From Oxalobacteraceae sp. CFBP 13730 (GTDB taxonomy: Bacteria > Pseudomonadota > Gammaproteobacteria > Burkholderiales > Burkholderiaceae_D): a stretch of 64,000 nt of DNA. A model generated the notes under the pieces. That model saw nothing but the letters and a program-made list of their open reading frames with translations. It was not told the DNA's origin and made no database searches. The stretch is taken from contig JACYUQ010000001.1 in the NCBI GenBank assembly GCA_014841835.1, forward strand, positions 248,001 through 312,000. The letters run 5' to 3'. Positions 32,664-44,796 of this stretch are shown piece after piece (position 1 is the first letter of the stretch; every line of letters begins with the position of its first letter). The translations under genes and the position numbers were made by a program.

Positions 32664-35495
32664 ATGAACAACCCTGCTCTCCCTGACGTATCCACCGGCG
32701 CCGACAAGGACGCGCCGCTCAAAGAAGACATCCGCCTGCTCGGGCGCCTGCTCGGCGACGTACTGCGCGACCAGGAAGGCGCCAAGGTCTTCGACCTGGT
32801 CGAAACCATCCGCCAGACCGCCGTGCGCTTCCGGCGCGACGACGATCCCGACGCCAGCAAAGAGCTCACCACGATGCTGCACGGGCTCACGCGCGACCAG
32901 ACCATTTCGGTCGTGCGCGCCTTTTCGTACTTTTCGCACCTGGCCAATATCGCCGAGGACCAGCACCACAACCGCCGCCGCCGCGCGCACCTGCTGGGTG
33001 GCTCCGCGCCGCGTGCGGGCAGCATCGGTTACGCGCTGGACAAGCTGGCCGGCGCCGGCATCGGGCGCGACGAAGTCCGGGCATTCTTCAACGAGGCGCT
33101 GATCTCGCCCGTGCTCACGGCCCACCCGACCGAGGTGCAGCGCAAGAGCATCCTGGATGCCGAGCACGATATCGCGCGCCTGCTGGCCGAACGCGACACG
33201 CCGCTCACGCCGCGCGAGCGCCAGCGCAACGAGCAGATGCTCCATGCGCGCATCGCCACGCTGTGGCAGACGCGCATGCTGCGCTACTCGAAGCTGACGG
33301 TGGCCGACGAAATCGACAACGCGCTGTCGTACTACCGCATCACGTTCCTGCGCGAGCTGCCGGCGCTGTACGACGATATCGAGTTCGAGATCGAAGAACA
33401 ATACGGCCCTGACGACGGTGCACAGGATACTGCGCCCAAACCGCACGCATCCTACCTGCAGATGGGCAGCTGGATCGGCGGCGACCGTGACGGCAACCCG
33501 AACGTCAACGCCGACACGATGCGCCACGCGCTGACGCGCCAGTCGACGACGATCCTCGACTTCTATCTCGACGAAGTCCATGCGCTGGGCGCCGAACTGT
33601 CGGCTTCCACGCTGCTGGTGGACGTCACGCCGGCGCTGGAACTGCTGGCCCAGAACTCGCCCGACGCGTCGCCGCACCGCAGCGACGAGCCTTACCGGCG
33701 CGCGCTGATCGGCATCTATGCACGCCTGGCCGCCACCGCGCGCGAACTGGGCGTGGGCCATATCCTGCGCAAGGAAGTCGGCCACGCGGCGCCCTACCTC
33801 GACCCCGAACTGTTTGCGGCCGACCTCGAAACGCTGGCCGACTCGCTGCGCCAGAACCACGGCGCGATGCTGACCATGCCGCGCCTGGCCGGCTTGCTGC
33901 GCGCGGCGCGCATCTTCGGCTTCCACCTGGCCTCGCTCGACATGCGCCAGAGTTCGGACATCCACGAGCGCGTGCTGGCCGAACTGCTGGCCCGCGCCGG
34001 CGTCGAGGCTGACTACGCTGCGCTCGACGAAGACGCCAAGGTCGCGCTGCTGCTGCGTGAACTCGACAGCGCCCGGCCCTTGATCTCGCCATGGGATACC
34101 TATGGCGAAGAGACGAGCTCCGAGCTGGCGATTTTGCGCTGCGCGCGCGAGATCCGTCTGCGCTACGGCCCGCGCGCGATCCGCAACTACATCATCTCGC
34201 ACACCGAGACGGTGTCCGACCTGCTCGAAGTGCTGCTGCTGCAAAAGGAAACCGGGTTGCTGCGCGGCGGCAGCGCAACGGGCGAAGTGATGGTGATCCC
34301 GCTGTTCGAAACCATTCCCGACCTGCAGCGCGCGGCCGGCATCATGGATGCCTGGATGGCGCTGCCGTTCGTGGCCAACGTGATCGCAAAACAAGGCCAC
34401 CTGCAGGAAGTCATGCTGGGCTACTCCGACTCGAACAAGGACGGGGGCTTCCTCACGTCGAACTGGGAGCTGTATCAGGCCGAACTGAAACTGGTCGAGG
34501 TATTCGCGCAGCAGAAGGTCAAGCTGCGCCTGTTCCACGGCCGCGGCGGCACAGTCGGTCGTGGCGGCGGTCCGAGCTACGACGCGATCCGCGCCCAGCC
34601 GCCGGGGACCGTCAATGGCCAGATCCGCCTGACCGAACAGGGCGAGATCATCGCGTCCAAGTTCTCGAATGCCGAAATCGGCCGGCGCAACCTGGAGCTG
34701 CTGGTCTCGGCCACGCTGGAAGCGAGCCTGACGCCCAACACTGCGAGCGAAGCGCAGACGGGTCGCCTGCACCGTTTCGAATCCGTGATGGCCGGGCTGT
34801 CGAACCGCGCCTACAAGGCCTACCGCGACCTGGTCTACGATACACCGGGCTTTACCGACTACTTCTTTGCCGCCACGCCGATCGCCGAGATCGCGGAACT
34901 GAACCTCGGTTCGCGCCCTGCCTCGCGCAAGTCGACCCGCCGCATCGAAGACCTGCGCGCGATTCCGTGGGGCTTCTCGTGGGGCCAGTGCCGCCTGCTG
35001 CTGCCAGGCTGGTTCGGCTTTGCCTCGGCCGTCAACGGCTGGCTGGGCGAGGTCGAGGGCGAGCGTGAAGACAGACTGGCCGAGCTGCGCACGATGTTCC
35101 GGGAGTGGCCGTTCTTTGCCACCCTGCTGTCGAACATGGACATGGTGCTGGCCAAGACCGATCTGCCGATCGCCCGGCGCTACGCCGAACTGGTGGCCGA
35201 CGTCGAACTGCGCGAGCGGATCTTCAAGCGCATCACGGCCGAACACGCGCTCACGCTGACCATCCTGGAAGAGATCACCGGGACGGGCGAGCGCCTGCAG
35301 AGCAATCCGCTGCTGGCCCGTTCGATCCAGAACCGGTTTGCCTACCTGGACCCGCTGAACCACTTGCAGGTCGAGTTGATCGGCCGGCACCGGGCGCTGG
35401 CGCTCGATCCGGCAAGCCAGGTCGATGCGCGCGTGCACCGGGGCATCCACCTGTCGATCAACGGCGTGGCGGCCGGTCTGCGCAATACCGGCTGA
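32664..35495 (+). CDS. ppc: Phosphoenolpyruvate carboxylase
   Basis: 943-residue anaplerotic enzyme that carboxylates PEP to oxaloacetate. The catalytic His is in VLTAHPTEVQRKSI (about residue 153), the PEP-binding motif in IGGDRDGNPNVNA, and the mobile catalytic loop in FHGRGGTVGRGGGPSYDA; LGYSDSNKDGG and the C-terminal SINGVAAGLRNTG are also conserved. The terminal Gly is the usual one. ATG 32664 (MNNPALPD) is preferred to 32604 because the extra residues do not fit the family; neither has a clear ribosome site. Confidence 0.96.
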   Translation: MNNPALPDVSTGADKDAPLKEDIRLLGRLLGDVLRDQEGAKVFDLVETIRQTAVRFRRDDDPDASKELTTMLHGLTRDQTISVVRAFSYFSHLANIAEDQHHNRRRRAHLLGGSAPRAGSIGYALDKLAGAGIGRDEVRAFFNEALISPVLTAHPTEVQRKSILDAEHDIARLLAERDTPLTPRERQRNEQMLHARIATLWQTRMLRYSKLTVADEIDNALSYYRITFLRELPALYDDIEFEIEEQYGPDDGAQDTAPKPHASYLQMGSWIGGDRDGNPNVNADTMRHALTRQSTTILDFYLDEVHALGAELSASTLLVDVTPALELLAQNSPDASPHRSDEPYRRALIGIYARLAATARELGVGHILRKEVGHAAPYLDPELFAADLETLADSLRQNHGAMLTMPRLAGLLRAARIFGFHLASLDMRQSSDIHERVLAELLARAGVEADYAALDEDAKVALLLRELDSARPLISPWDTYGEETSSELAILRCAREIRLRYGPRAIRNYIISHTETVSDLLEVLLLQKETGLLRGGSATGEVMVIPLFETIPDLQRAAGIMDAWMALPFVANVIAKQGHLQEVMLGYSDSNKDGGFLTSNWELYQAELKLVEVFAQQKVKLRLFHGRGGTVGRGGGPSYDAIRAQPPGTVNGQIRLTEQGEIIASKFSNAEIGRRNLELLVSATLEASLTPNTASEAQTGRLHRFESVMAGLSNRAYKAYRDLVYDTPGFTDYFFAATPIAEIAELNLGSRPASRKSTRRIEDLRAIPWGFSWGQCRLLLPGWFGFASAVNGWLGEVEGEREDRLAELRTMFREWPFFATLLSNMDMVLAKTDLPIARRYAELVADVELRERIFKRITAEHALTLTILEEITGTGERLQSNPLLARSIQNRFAYLDPLNHLQVELIGRHRALALDPASQVDARVHRGIHLSINGVAAGLRNTG

Positions 35496-35505
35496 CCGTT
35501 CGTCG

Positions 35506-35528
35506 TACCCGGGCCAGCGGCCCGGGTA
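35506..35528. terminator. Hairpin between convergent ppc and chemoreceptor genes
   Basis: TACCCGGGCC (35506-35515) pairs perfectly with GGCCCGGGTA (35519-35528) over three bases. It lacks a T-run on either side, so it may be a transcript end-stabiliser or a weak terminator serving both strands. Confidence 0.5.
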
Positions 35529-35546
35529 ATCGCGCTGCGCGGCCGC

Positions 35547-37151
35547 TCAGGCCAACTGCAGCGTGGCAGGCTGCCGGCGCCGGTCCACGGCCGGCGGCTG
35601 GGCTGGCGCCGCCTGACCCAGCTTGAAATTCCCGACCAGCACACTGAGGTTGGCCGTTTGCTCCTGCATCGACGCCGCTGCCGCTGCGGCCTGCTCCACG
35701 AGCGCAGCGTTCTGCTGCGTGACGGTGTCGATGTCCCCGATCGCACTATTGACCTGTGCAATTCCCAGCCCCTGCCGATGACTGGCAGTGGCGATCTCTG
35801 CCACGATATCGGTGACGCGCCGCACGCTCGCCACGATCTCGTCCATCGTGCCGCCGGCCGCCGCAACGAGCGAGATCCCGTTGTCGGCGTGGCGCACCGA
35901 CTCGTCGATCAGCACCTTGATTTCACCGGCTGCCGCATTGGCGCGCTGGGCCAGGTTGCGCACCTCGGATGCCACGACCGCAAAGCCGCGGCCCTGCTCG
36001 CCGGCGCGTGCCGCTTCCACCGCCGCATTGAGCGCCAGGATATTGGTCTGGAACGCGATCGATTCGATCGTGCCGGTGATGTCGACGATGCGGCGCGACG
36101 ACGTGTGGATCGCGCCCATCGTGTCGACCACGCGCGCCACCGCCTCGCCGCCCTTGACGGCCACTTCGGAGGCCGATGCCGTCAGCGTGTTGGCCTGCAA
36201 GGCACTGTCGGCGTTCTGCTTGACCGTCGCCGCCAGTTCTTCGATGGATGCCGCCGTTTCTTCCAGCGCGCCGGCCTGCTGTTCGGTGCGGCGTGACAGG
36301 TCCAGGTTGCCGCTGGCGATTTCACCGGACGCCGTCTCGATCGCGTCGGCGCTGCCGCGCACCTGGCTCACCACCCCGTGCAGGTTGGCGCGCATCCGCT
36401 GCAGCGCCACCTTCAGGCGTCCCGTTTCCGTCTGGTCGGCGGCGTTGCATTCCAGTGTTACGCCCAGGTCGCCGTCGGCGATGCGGCCTGCAAACGCCAC
36501 TGCTTCCTCCAGCGGGCGCCGGATGGCGCGTGCGGACAGCTGGCCCACCACCACCATCAGCATCACGGCGGTCAAGGCAGCGAGCAGCAGCAGGGTTTCC
36601 GAGCGCTCGACCAGTGCGTGGCCGCCAACGCGCGTGGCCTCGGCGCTGGCCCCGATGGTATCGCTCAGTTCACCCATGCTGGTTTCCAGCTTGCGAAAAT
36701 GCCCCATGAAGTCTGCCTGCGCCTGGCGCGCCGCAACGGGATCCGTGAACGCCAGGTCGATCATCCGCGCCACGCTCTTGAGGTAGGCGTCGACGTCGGC
36801 GCGCACGGCGGGAATGGCGTTCTGCAGGGCCGCATCGGAATCTTCCTTGGCCAGCGTATCGATCAACCCGGCCAGTGTCGCAGCGTGCTGCGCATGATCG
36901 CGCCGGACCTCGGCCTGCTTGCCTGCGTCATCCGGCCCGGCGATCAGCGCGGCCAGTACATCGGCGCGCAAGGCGTCGTGCGCCATGTCGGCCTGGAGCT
37001 GGTTCTTCAGCGCGCTGCCATTGTCGGTGATCGCGTTCATCGCCGTCTCCAGCGACAGCATCGCGCCATAACCGATGCTGGCCACCACGGCAGCCAGAAA
37101 CACCGCTGCCAGGTTCGATAGAAACAGCCGGTGCCGGATGGTCAGATTCAT
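35547..37151 (-). CDS. Methyl-accepting chemotaxis protein
   Basis: 534-residue inner-membrane chemoreceptor. First helix [20 protein letters not shown], a periplasmic helical sensor of about 150 residues (4HB-like), second helix [17 protein letters not shown], a HAMP segment [20 protein letters not shown] and the long signalling coil. The conserved hairpin tip reads [20 protein letters not shown] and continues [14 protein letters not shown], the site that contacts CheA/CheW. No CheR-binding pentapeptide is seen at the C-terminus (ending ATLQLA). Ligand unknown; no che genes are nearby. The outer-membrane protein gene lies 12 bp upstream in the same direction. Confidence 0.93.
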   Translation of the reverse strand: MNLTIRHRLFLSNLAAVFLAAVVASIGYGAMLSLETAMNAITDNGSALKNQLQADMAHDALRADVLAALIAGPDDAGKQAEVRRDHAQHAATLAGLIDTLAKEDSDAALQNAIPAVRADVDAYLKSVARMIDLAFTDPVAARQAQADFMGHFRKLETSMGELSDTIGASAEATRVGGHALVERSETLLLLAALTAVMLMVVVGQLSARAIRRPLEEAVAFAGRIADGDLGVTLECNAADQTETGRLKVALQRMRANLHGVVSQVRGSADAIETASGEIASGNLDLSRRTEQQAGALEETAASIEELAATVKQNADSALQANTLTASASEVAVKGGEAVARVVDTMGAIHTSSRRIVDITGTIESIAFQTNILALNAAVEAARAGEQGRGFAVVASEVRNLAQRANAAAGEIKVLIDESVRHADNGISLVAAAGGTMDEIVASVRRVTDIVAEIATASHRQGLGIAQVNSAIGDIDTVTQQNAALVEQAAAAAASMQEQTANLSVLVGNFKLGQAAPAQPPAVDRRRQPATLQLA

Positions 37152-37163
37152 GGTGATGTCTCC

Positions 37164-37958
37164 CTACAGTTTGAACGATAGCCCGACCGTGAGCGCGGCA
37201 TCGGGCGTGCGCCGGTTCAGGCCCAGCGCGAGCATGGTGTCGAGCTGGCAGCGGTCCGACAGCAGCCACGCCATGCCCGTATCGAAGGTGGCCACGGTGC
37301 CGCCGTTGGCGCTGCGGGCGATCTGCGGCGCCGCCACTTCGACGAATGCGCGCCAGGTCGGCGTCAACTCCTTGCCGAGCACCACGCCGAAGATCCCGTA
37401 GCCGTAGCGCTTGCCCTCATCGGTGCGCTCGCGCCCGATGCCGGGCATCACGCCCAGCGACCAATCACCCGGCAATTCCCATTCGGCGGCCACGCGCAGC
37501 GACGGGCGCACGCCCTGGCCGCGCCAGGTCCGCGACCCGCTGTCCAGGTCGGCATGCAGCAGCACACCCACCGACGGACGCCCCGGCGCCTCGTCCTGCA
37601 CATGCCACTTCACGCCAAGCGCCGTGTCGGCGTAACCGGCGGACGTGCCCTCCCCGCCTGCATGCTGGACGGTACGGCCGTCGGTTTCGAGCCGCAGTTC
37701 GAGCACGTCGCCCACGCCGTAGCGCAGCAGCGTCGGCATGCTGTAGGTCCGCGCGCGGACACCATCGGCCTTGTCCCGCTCGGCCAGCACGCTGGTCTCG
37801 ATCTGGAACCGGCCACGGCCGACGACATTGCTGGACTCGACGAAATCGGGACGGTCGGTGACGATCCCGTCGTCGCCAGCAATGGCTGACAGCGGGGCCA
37901 GCAGCGCGAGGCTGGCGAGACAGGTATGGGCAAGGCGAGGGAGTGTGGTGGTAGGCAT
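37164..37958 (-). CDS. Outer-membrane protein, phenol-degradation MetA-like transporter family
   Basis: 264-residue exported protein. After signal peptide LAHTCLASLALLAPLSAIAG the mature part begins DDGIVTDRPDFVESSNVVG, the usual start of the PF13557-type outer-membrane family often named for the meta-pathway of phenol degradation. Alternating beta-strand pattern runs to the end (ALTVGLSFKL). ATG 37958 with GAAAG upstream is preferred; a TTG five codons earlier is possible. The chemoreceptor gene follows after 12 bp and is probably co-transcribed, which could link an outer-membrane channel and a sensor for the same compound. That link is inference. Confidence 0.7.
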   Translation of the reverse strand: MPTTTLPRLAHTCLASLALLAPLSAIAGDDGIVTDRPDFVESSNVVGRGRFQIETSVLAERDKADGVRARTYSMPTLLRYGVGDVLELRLETDGRTVQHAGGEGTSAGYADTALGVKWHVQDEAPGRPSVGVLLHADLDSGSRTWRGQGVRPSLRVAAEWELPGDWSLGVMPGIGRERTDEGKRYGYGIFGVVLGKELTPTWRAFVEVAAPQIARSANGGTVATFDTGMAWLLSDRCQLDTMLALGLNRRTPDAALTVGLSFKL

Positions 37959-38194
37959 GCTGCAGTCTTTCAAGGAAGGAAATCAAGGCCTGGAGTGCAG
38001 GTCAAGTATTGCAAAAATCGGGGGACGTAGAACATCTGTCCGAATTTATTTCTGGTGTTCAATAAAACGTGTGTGTTGACAACCACGGTTTACTTGGGAG
38101 AGTGACAAAGAATCGTGTCCGGGGCATGTCGATGATTTATTCTGGAAGGTGGCGCGTACATGGCGTCGACCGCCGGTGACAGGCCAGCACAAAA

Positions 38195-38224
38195 AAAGCC
38201 GCCCGGTGCGAACCGGGCGGCTTT
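38195..38224 (-). terminator. Intrinsic terminator of rpoD
   Basis: AAAGCCGCCCGGT (38195-38207) pairs perfectly with ACCGGGCGGCTTT (38212-38224) over a GCGA tetraloop. The A-run at 38191-38197 gives a T-run on the minus strand, just after the rpoD stop. The rest of 37959-38257 shows no gene; it holds a TTGACA hexamer at 38076 with no matching -10. Confidence 0.9.
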
Positions 38225-38257
38225 GTCACGTCGAGACCGCCGACGCTGTATGACGAA

Positions 38258-40996
<2,739 letters not shown>

Positions 40997-41223
40997 AGCT
41001 TAAAACTCTCCAGTCGAGGCGAGTAGCGCGCCTGCGAAGTCAATAATCCAGCGGGCCCCGCGTACGGGACCTGGGAATGGGGAACGGAAGTGGCCCTACC
41101 TTAGGGCGGACATGCCAGACTTCAAGCTCGACCTGCCCTTCGGTGCGCGCGCCGGCGTAATATCGGGGCTGCGGGCAGGTGGCGTTGGTCGCGGTTCAAA
41201 ATCGTGCTGTGCATGTCGGAACG

Positions 41224-41248
41224 AAAAAAAGCCCGCTAACACGGGCTT
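41224..41248 (-). terminator. Intrinsic terminator on the minus strand
   Basis: CGGGCTT (41242-41248) and AAGCCCG (41229-41235) form a seven-base stem over a six-base loop, followed on the minus strand by seven T (A-run 41224-41230). It lies upstream of rpoD and so must end a leftward transcript arising between 41250 and 41540. Confidence 0.75.
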
Positions 41249-41252
41249 GCAT

Positions 41253-41293
41253 CTATTTTTCTAGAAGAATAGGAGATGGGGCCATTACGCCCC
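41253..41293 (-). ncRNA. Candidate structured RNA upstream of rpoD
   Basis: Between rpoD (start 40996) and proQ (start 41543) there are 546 bases without a convincing gene. On the minus strand GGGGC/GCCCC (41278-41282 with 41289-41293) and CTATT/AATAG (41253-41257 with 41268-41272) form small hairpins directly before the terminator at 41224-41248. A leftward frame at 41285-41476 (63 codons) ends just before them but has no ribosome site or recognisable family. The stretch 40997-41220 is probably the rpoD promoter and leader. Whether there is a small RNA, a short gene or only a 3' end cannot be decided from sequence. Confidence 0.3.
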
Positions 41294-41542
41294 AATGCAA
41301 GTTTTGATGATCGTCGCTCGATCCGGCGAAGGATTTCCACGAGTCACATAGTGCATTGCCCCGGCATCACGACCTTCTTGCTGGTCTGCGCCGGCGCAAG
41401 CCGGACTCAAGGCAAGAGGCGGATCATACACGATTTCGCGTTTCGATGCTTCATTGCAGTGCGTCTTTCTCAACATTTATTAGTGGAACTAGTACAATGC
41501 GGCTTTTAGCGCCGTGCTATCCTTCGCAATCCTGTTCTTACC

Positions 41543-42091
41543 ATGAAGTCAATGAATACCAATACCCCTGCAGAGTCCGTCGACACCACCGCCGCGCCGG
41601 TCACCCCGGATGCACAGCAGCCATCGCAGTCGCCAGCCGAGTCAGTCGAGCCGACAGCGCCAGTAGCCCAGGCTGCAGCCACGGCCCCGGCATCGGGCCA
41701 GTCGGCGCGCTCGCTGCTCAAGCAACTCCAGCAGGAGTATCCCGCCTTCCGTGACTGCCTGCCACTGTCGATCGGTATCGACAAGCAGTTGCAGGCACGC
41801 ATGCCGGGCCTGGACAAGAAAACGATGCGCGCCGCCCTCGGCATCCACACCGGTTCGATGCGCTACCTGCGCGCGATGGAAAAAGCCAAGGTCCGCTACG
41901 ACCTTGACGGTACCGCTGGCGCCGAAGTACCTGAGGCGCACCGCCTGCACGCGAAAGAGCAATTGCAGCAGCGCTTCAAGAAAGAAGCCGACCGCAAGAA
42001 GGCCGAGCGCGACGCCGCTCTCGAAGAAGAAAACAACCGCAAGCGCCAGGAAAAGCTGCAGGCGCTGGCGTCCAAGTTCTCGAAGACTTGA
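41543..42091 (+). CDS. proQ: ProQ/FinO domain RNA-binding protein
   Basis: 182-residue RNA chaperone-like protein. A disordered Ala/Pro/Thr/Gln-rich head (residues 1-50) leads to the FinO/ProQ domain: RSLLKQLQQEYPAFRDCLPL, PLSIGIDKQLQARMPGLDKK and GIHTGSMRYLRAMEKAKVRY. A Lys/Arg/Glu-rich tail follows (FKKEADRKKAERDAALEEEN). ProQ proteins bind structured sRNAs and mRNA 3' ends. A TACAAT -10 element at 41494-41499 is a likely promoter. The stop overlaps the start of the next gene (TTGA). The symbol denotes family; orthology with E. coli ProQ is not shown. Confidence 0.87.
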   Translation: MKSMNTNTPAESVDTTAAPVTPDAQQPSQSPAESVEPTAPVAQAAATAPASGQSARSLLKQLQQEYPAFRDCLPLSIGIDKQLQARMPGLDKKTMRAALGIHTGSMRYLRAMEKAKVRYDLDGTAGAEVPEAHRLHAKEQLQQRFKKEADRKKAERDAALEEENNRKRQEKLQALASKFSKT

Positions 42092-42729
42092 ATTCGGGCG
42101 ACGCCTTGACAAACGCGGCAGCCGAAGGAATGCAAACCGACCTGCAACCCGAGCTGCCCGCCTACATCGGCATCGACCCGGCGCATGTACGCTTGGTGCG
42201 CTCCGACGCCGACGTGCAGCAGGCGCTCGCAGCGCTGCTCGCGGCCGACGTCATCGGCTTCGACACCGAATCCAAGCCAACGTTCGCCAAGGGCGAAGTC
42301 TCGACCGGGCCGCACCTGGTGCAACTGGCCACCGACGAGTTCGCTTTTCTGTTCCAGACCGCCACGCCGGCTGGCAACGCCCTCGCTTTTACCGTGCTGG
42401 AACCCGTGCTGGCCTCCGGCAGCATCCTCAAGGTGGGTTTTGGCCTGGGTGACGACGTCAAGCGGCTGAAGTCCAAATTTGGCATCGAATTGCGCCATGT
42501 GCTCGATCTGTCGACGGCGCTGCGCCGGCGCGGCGAAAAGAATCCGCTGGGCGCCAAGAGCGCCGTCGAGCGCTTCTTCGGTCAGCGCCTGCAAAAATCC
42601 AAGCGCATCACGACCACCAACTGGTCGCTGCCGCACCTGTCGGACAAGCAGTTGCAATATGCGGCCGACGACGCGCATGCGGCGCTGCGGATCTACCGGC
42701 GCTGGAAAGCGGAAACGCCCGCGGTCTGA
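42088..42729 (+). CDS. 3'-5' exonuclease domain protein (DEDDy)
   Basis: 213-residue nuclease of the RNase D/WRN exonuclease type. Motif I VIGFDTESKPTF supplies Asp and Glu, motif II KVGFGLGDDVKRL the second Asp, and motif III LQYAADDAHAALRIY the Tyr and last Asp, so all DEDDy acids are present. The start is uncertain: TTG 42088 overlaps the proQ stop as TTGA and is listed; ATG 42130 would drop the first 14 residues. There is no HRDC domain, so it is shorter than RNase D. Coupling to an RNA chaperone suggests an RNA substrate, by inference. Confidence 0.85.
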   Translation: MNSGDALTNAAAEGMQTDLQPELPAYIGIDPAHVRLVRSDADVQQALAALLAADVIGFDTESKPTFAKGEVSTGPHLVQLATDEFAFLFQTATPAGNALAFTVLEPVLASGSILKVGFGLGDDVKRLKSKFGIELRHVLDLSTALRRRGEKNPLGAKSAVERFFGQRLQKSKRITTTNWSLPHLSDKQLQYAADDAHAALRIYRRWKAETPAV

Positions 42730-42802
42730 ATCCCGCGCGGCGTTCAACGCGGCGTTCCATATTCGCGCTATCATCGTCAGCGTCCATGCTGCCGGTGAAT
42801 CC

Positions 42803-43513
42803 ATGATGTCTCGCTGCTTCCGTTGGCCCGCTGCTGCGCTTCTTTGCGCTGCAACGTCCGTGGCCCACGCCGCGCCACAGCCCGTCCCCGACACCCTCAC
42901 CCAGCGCCTGCTCGCCTGCGCCGCCTGCCACGCGCGCGTCGATGCACGCGGTAATCCCGTCAACGACAGCTTCTATCCGCGCATCGGCGGCAAGCCGGCC
43001 GTCTACCTGTATCACCAGTTGCGCAACTTCCAGGATGGCCGGCGCCACTATCCCGTGATGACCTACCTCACCGAGCACCTGCCGGACGCCTACCTGCGCG
43101 AGATCGCCGCGCATTTTGCCGCGCAGGCGCCGACCGTGCTGCCGCTGACACCCATCACCCTGTCGCCCGCACAGCGCGAACGGGGCCGCCAACTGGTGCA
43201 CGAGGGTGACGCAGGACGCGCCATCCCGGCCTGCATCGCCTGCCACGGCGCGCGCCTGACCGGCGTGCAGCCCGCGATCCCGGGGCTGCTTGGCCTGCCA
43301 CGCGATTACATCAACGCGCAGTTCGGCGCCTGGCGCAACGGCGTGCGGCGCGCCCATGCGCCCGATTGCATGGGCCAGGTGGCGGCGCGCCTGTCGCCCG
43401 ACGATGTCGCGGCCGTCTCGGGCTGGCTGGCGGCGCAGCCCATGCCGCCCGACCCACGGCCGGCCGATGCCATTGCCCGGCCACTGCCGATCCTCTGTGG
43501 CAGTGCGCCATGA
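42803..43513 (+). CDS. Periplasmic diheme cytochrome c
   Basis: 236-residue exported cytochrome with signal peptide MMSRCFRWPAAALLCAATSV up to AHAAP. Two heme sites: LLACAACHARVD and IPACIACHGARL, with Met ligands available in PVMTYL and later positions. It resembles cytochrome c4/class I tandem proteins. GGTGA precedes ATG 42803. The stop overlaps the next cytochrome gene by ATGA, so the two are one operon. Confidence 0.85.
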   Translation: MMSRCFRWPAAALLCAATSVAHAAPQPVPDTLTQRLLACAACHARVDARGNPVNDSFYPRIGGKPAVYLYHQLRNFQDGRRHYPVMTYLTEHLPDAYLREIAAHFAAQAPTVLPLTPITLSPAQRERGRQLVHEGDAGRAIPACIACHGARLTGVQPAIPGLLGLPRDYINAQFGAWRNGVRRAHAPDCMGQVAARLSPDDVAAVSGWLAAQPMPPDPRPADAIARPLPILCGSAP

Positions 43514-44784
43514 GGAAAACCGTCCGCATCGTTCTGGTGGTGGCAGCCACCCTCGGCGTCGCGATTCTGCTGGCATGGCCGCGCGCCGACTTCGTCCCGG
43601 CCAGTTCGCCCGCCGCCTGGGCGTCCACGCCCGCCAACGTCGCGCGCGGCGCCTATCTGGCGCGCGCCGGCGACTGCATCGCCTGCCACACGGCGCGTGG
43701 CGGCGTGGCGTATGCGGGCGGGCGCGCGCTCGATACGCCCTTCGGGCGCTTTTATGGCCCGAACCTGACGCCCGACCGCGACACCGGCATCGGCGCCTGG
43801 AGCGCGGACGACTTCTGGAACGCGCTGCACAATGGCATCGCACCAGGCGGCCGCCTGCTGTATCCGGCCTTCCCATACACGAACTACACGAAGGTCACGC
43901 GCGCCGATGCGGATGCGCTGTTTGCCTACTTTCGCAGCCTGCCGCCGCAGCGCAAGGCGAACCGGCCGCACGACATCCGCTTCCCGTACGACCAGCCGGT
44001 GTTGCTGGCCGGCTGGCGCCTGCTGTACTTCCGGCCTGCCGAATATGCCGCGCAACCGGCGCGCAGCGCCAGCTGGAACCGGGGTGCCTATCTGGTCGAC
44101 GGCCTGGGACATTGCAGCGCCTGCCACAGCACCCGCAACAGCCTGGGAGCGACCGATGACGCGCTGGCCGGTGGCATGATTCCCGCGCTCGGCTGGTATG
44201 CGCCGTCGCTGACCGCCAACCACGAGGCCGGCCTGGGTGACTGGACTGATGCGGATATCGTGGCGCTGCTGGGTACCGGCATCTCGCCGCGCGGCGCGGC
44301 GACCGGGCCGATGGCTGAAGTGGTGGCGCGCAGCCTGCAGTATTTGACGCCGGACGATCTGGGCGCAATGGCGGGCTACCTGAAATCGCTCGCAGCCACG
44401 TCCGAGGCTGCGCAGCCTGCATCGGCGGCGGCACCAGCCGAGGAACAGGTACTGGCCGAAGGTGGCCGGCTCTACGCGGCGCAGTGCGCTGCGTGTCATG
44501 GCGACGATGGCAAGGGAAGATCGCCGGCCTACCCGCCGCTGGCCGGCAACCGCGCCGTGACGATGACGCCGGCCGTCAACGCGATCCGGATGACGGTCAA
44601 CGGTGGCTTTCCACCCGGCACGCGCGGCAATCCGCGGCCTTACGGAATGCCGCCGTTCGGGCATGAACTCGATGATGCGCAGGTAGCGGCCGTGCTGACC
44701 TGGATCGGGGCCAGCTGGGGCAATGCCGGCGCGCCGGTCACGGCGACCGAGGTCAATCGCTACCGGGCAGTGTCGCTCGACTGA
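43510..44784 (+). CDS. Triheme cytochrome c, alcohol/aldehyde dehydrogenase subunit type
   Basis: 424-residue membrane-anchored cytochrome. An N-terminal helix (IVLVVAATLGVAILLAW) is uncleaved or a signal anchor; three CXXCH sites follow: GDCIACHTARGG, GHCSACHSTRNS and AQCAACHGDDGKG. This is the layout of the AdhB/gluconate dehydrogenase cytochrome subunits that pass electrons from periplasmic dehydrogenases to ubiquinone or an oxidase. The dehydrogenase subunit itself is not in the window, so the partner of this two-cytochrome operon is open. ATG 43510 overlaps the previous stop. Confidence 0.88.
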   Translation: MRKTVRIVLVVAATLGVAILLAWPRADFVPASSPAAWASTPANVARGAYLARAGDCIACHTARGGVAYAGGRALDTPFGRFYGPNLTPDRDTGIGAWSADDFWNALHNGIAPGGRLLYPAFPYTNYTKVTRADADALFAYFRSLPPQRKANRPHDIRFPYDQPVLLAGWRLLYFRPAEYAAQPARSASWNRGAYLVDGLGHCSACHSTRNSLGATDDALAGGMIPALGWYAPSLTANHEAGLGDWTDADIVALLGTGISPRGAATGPMAEVVARSLQYLTPDDLGAMAGYLKSLAATSEAAQPASAAAPAEEQVLAEGGRLYAAQCAACHGDDGKGRSPAYPPLAGNRAVTMTPAVNAIRMTVNGGFPPGTRGNPRPYGMPPFGHELDDAQVAAVLTWIGASWGNAGAPVTATEVNRYRAVSLD

Positions 44785-44796
44785 GTCGCGGACGAC

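Noticed and set aside
32649..35450. A 933-codon open frame on the minus strand, opposite ppc
   Set aside because: Exact shadow of PEP carboxylase; no family, no start signal.
38073..38110. Perfect TTGACA hexamer as a promoter
   Set aside because: No acceptable -10 at 16-18 bases and no gene downstream on that strand before the rpoD terminator.
41285..41476. A 63-codon leftward frame between proQ and rpoD
   Set aside because: No ribosome site, no family, overlaps the likely proQ promoter region; kept only as part of the non-coding description.
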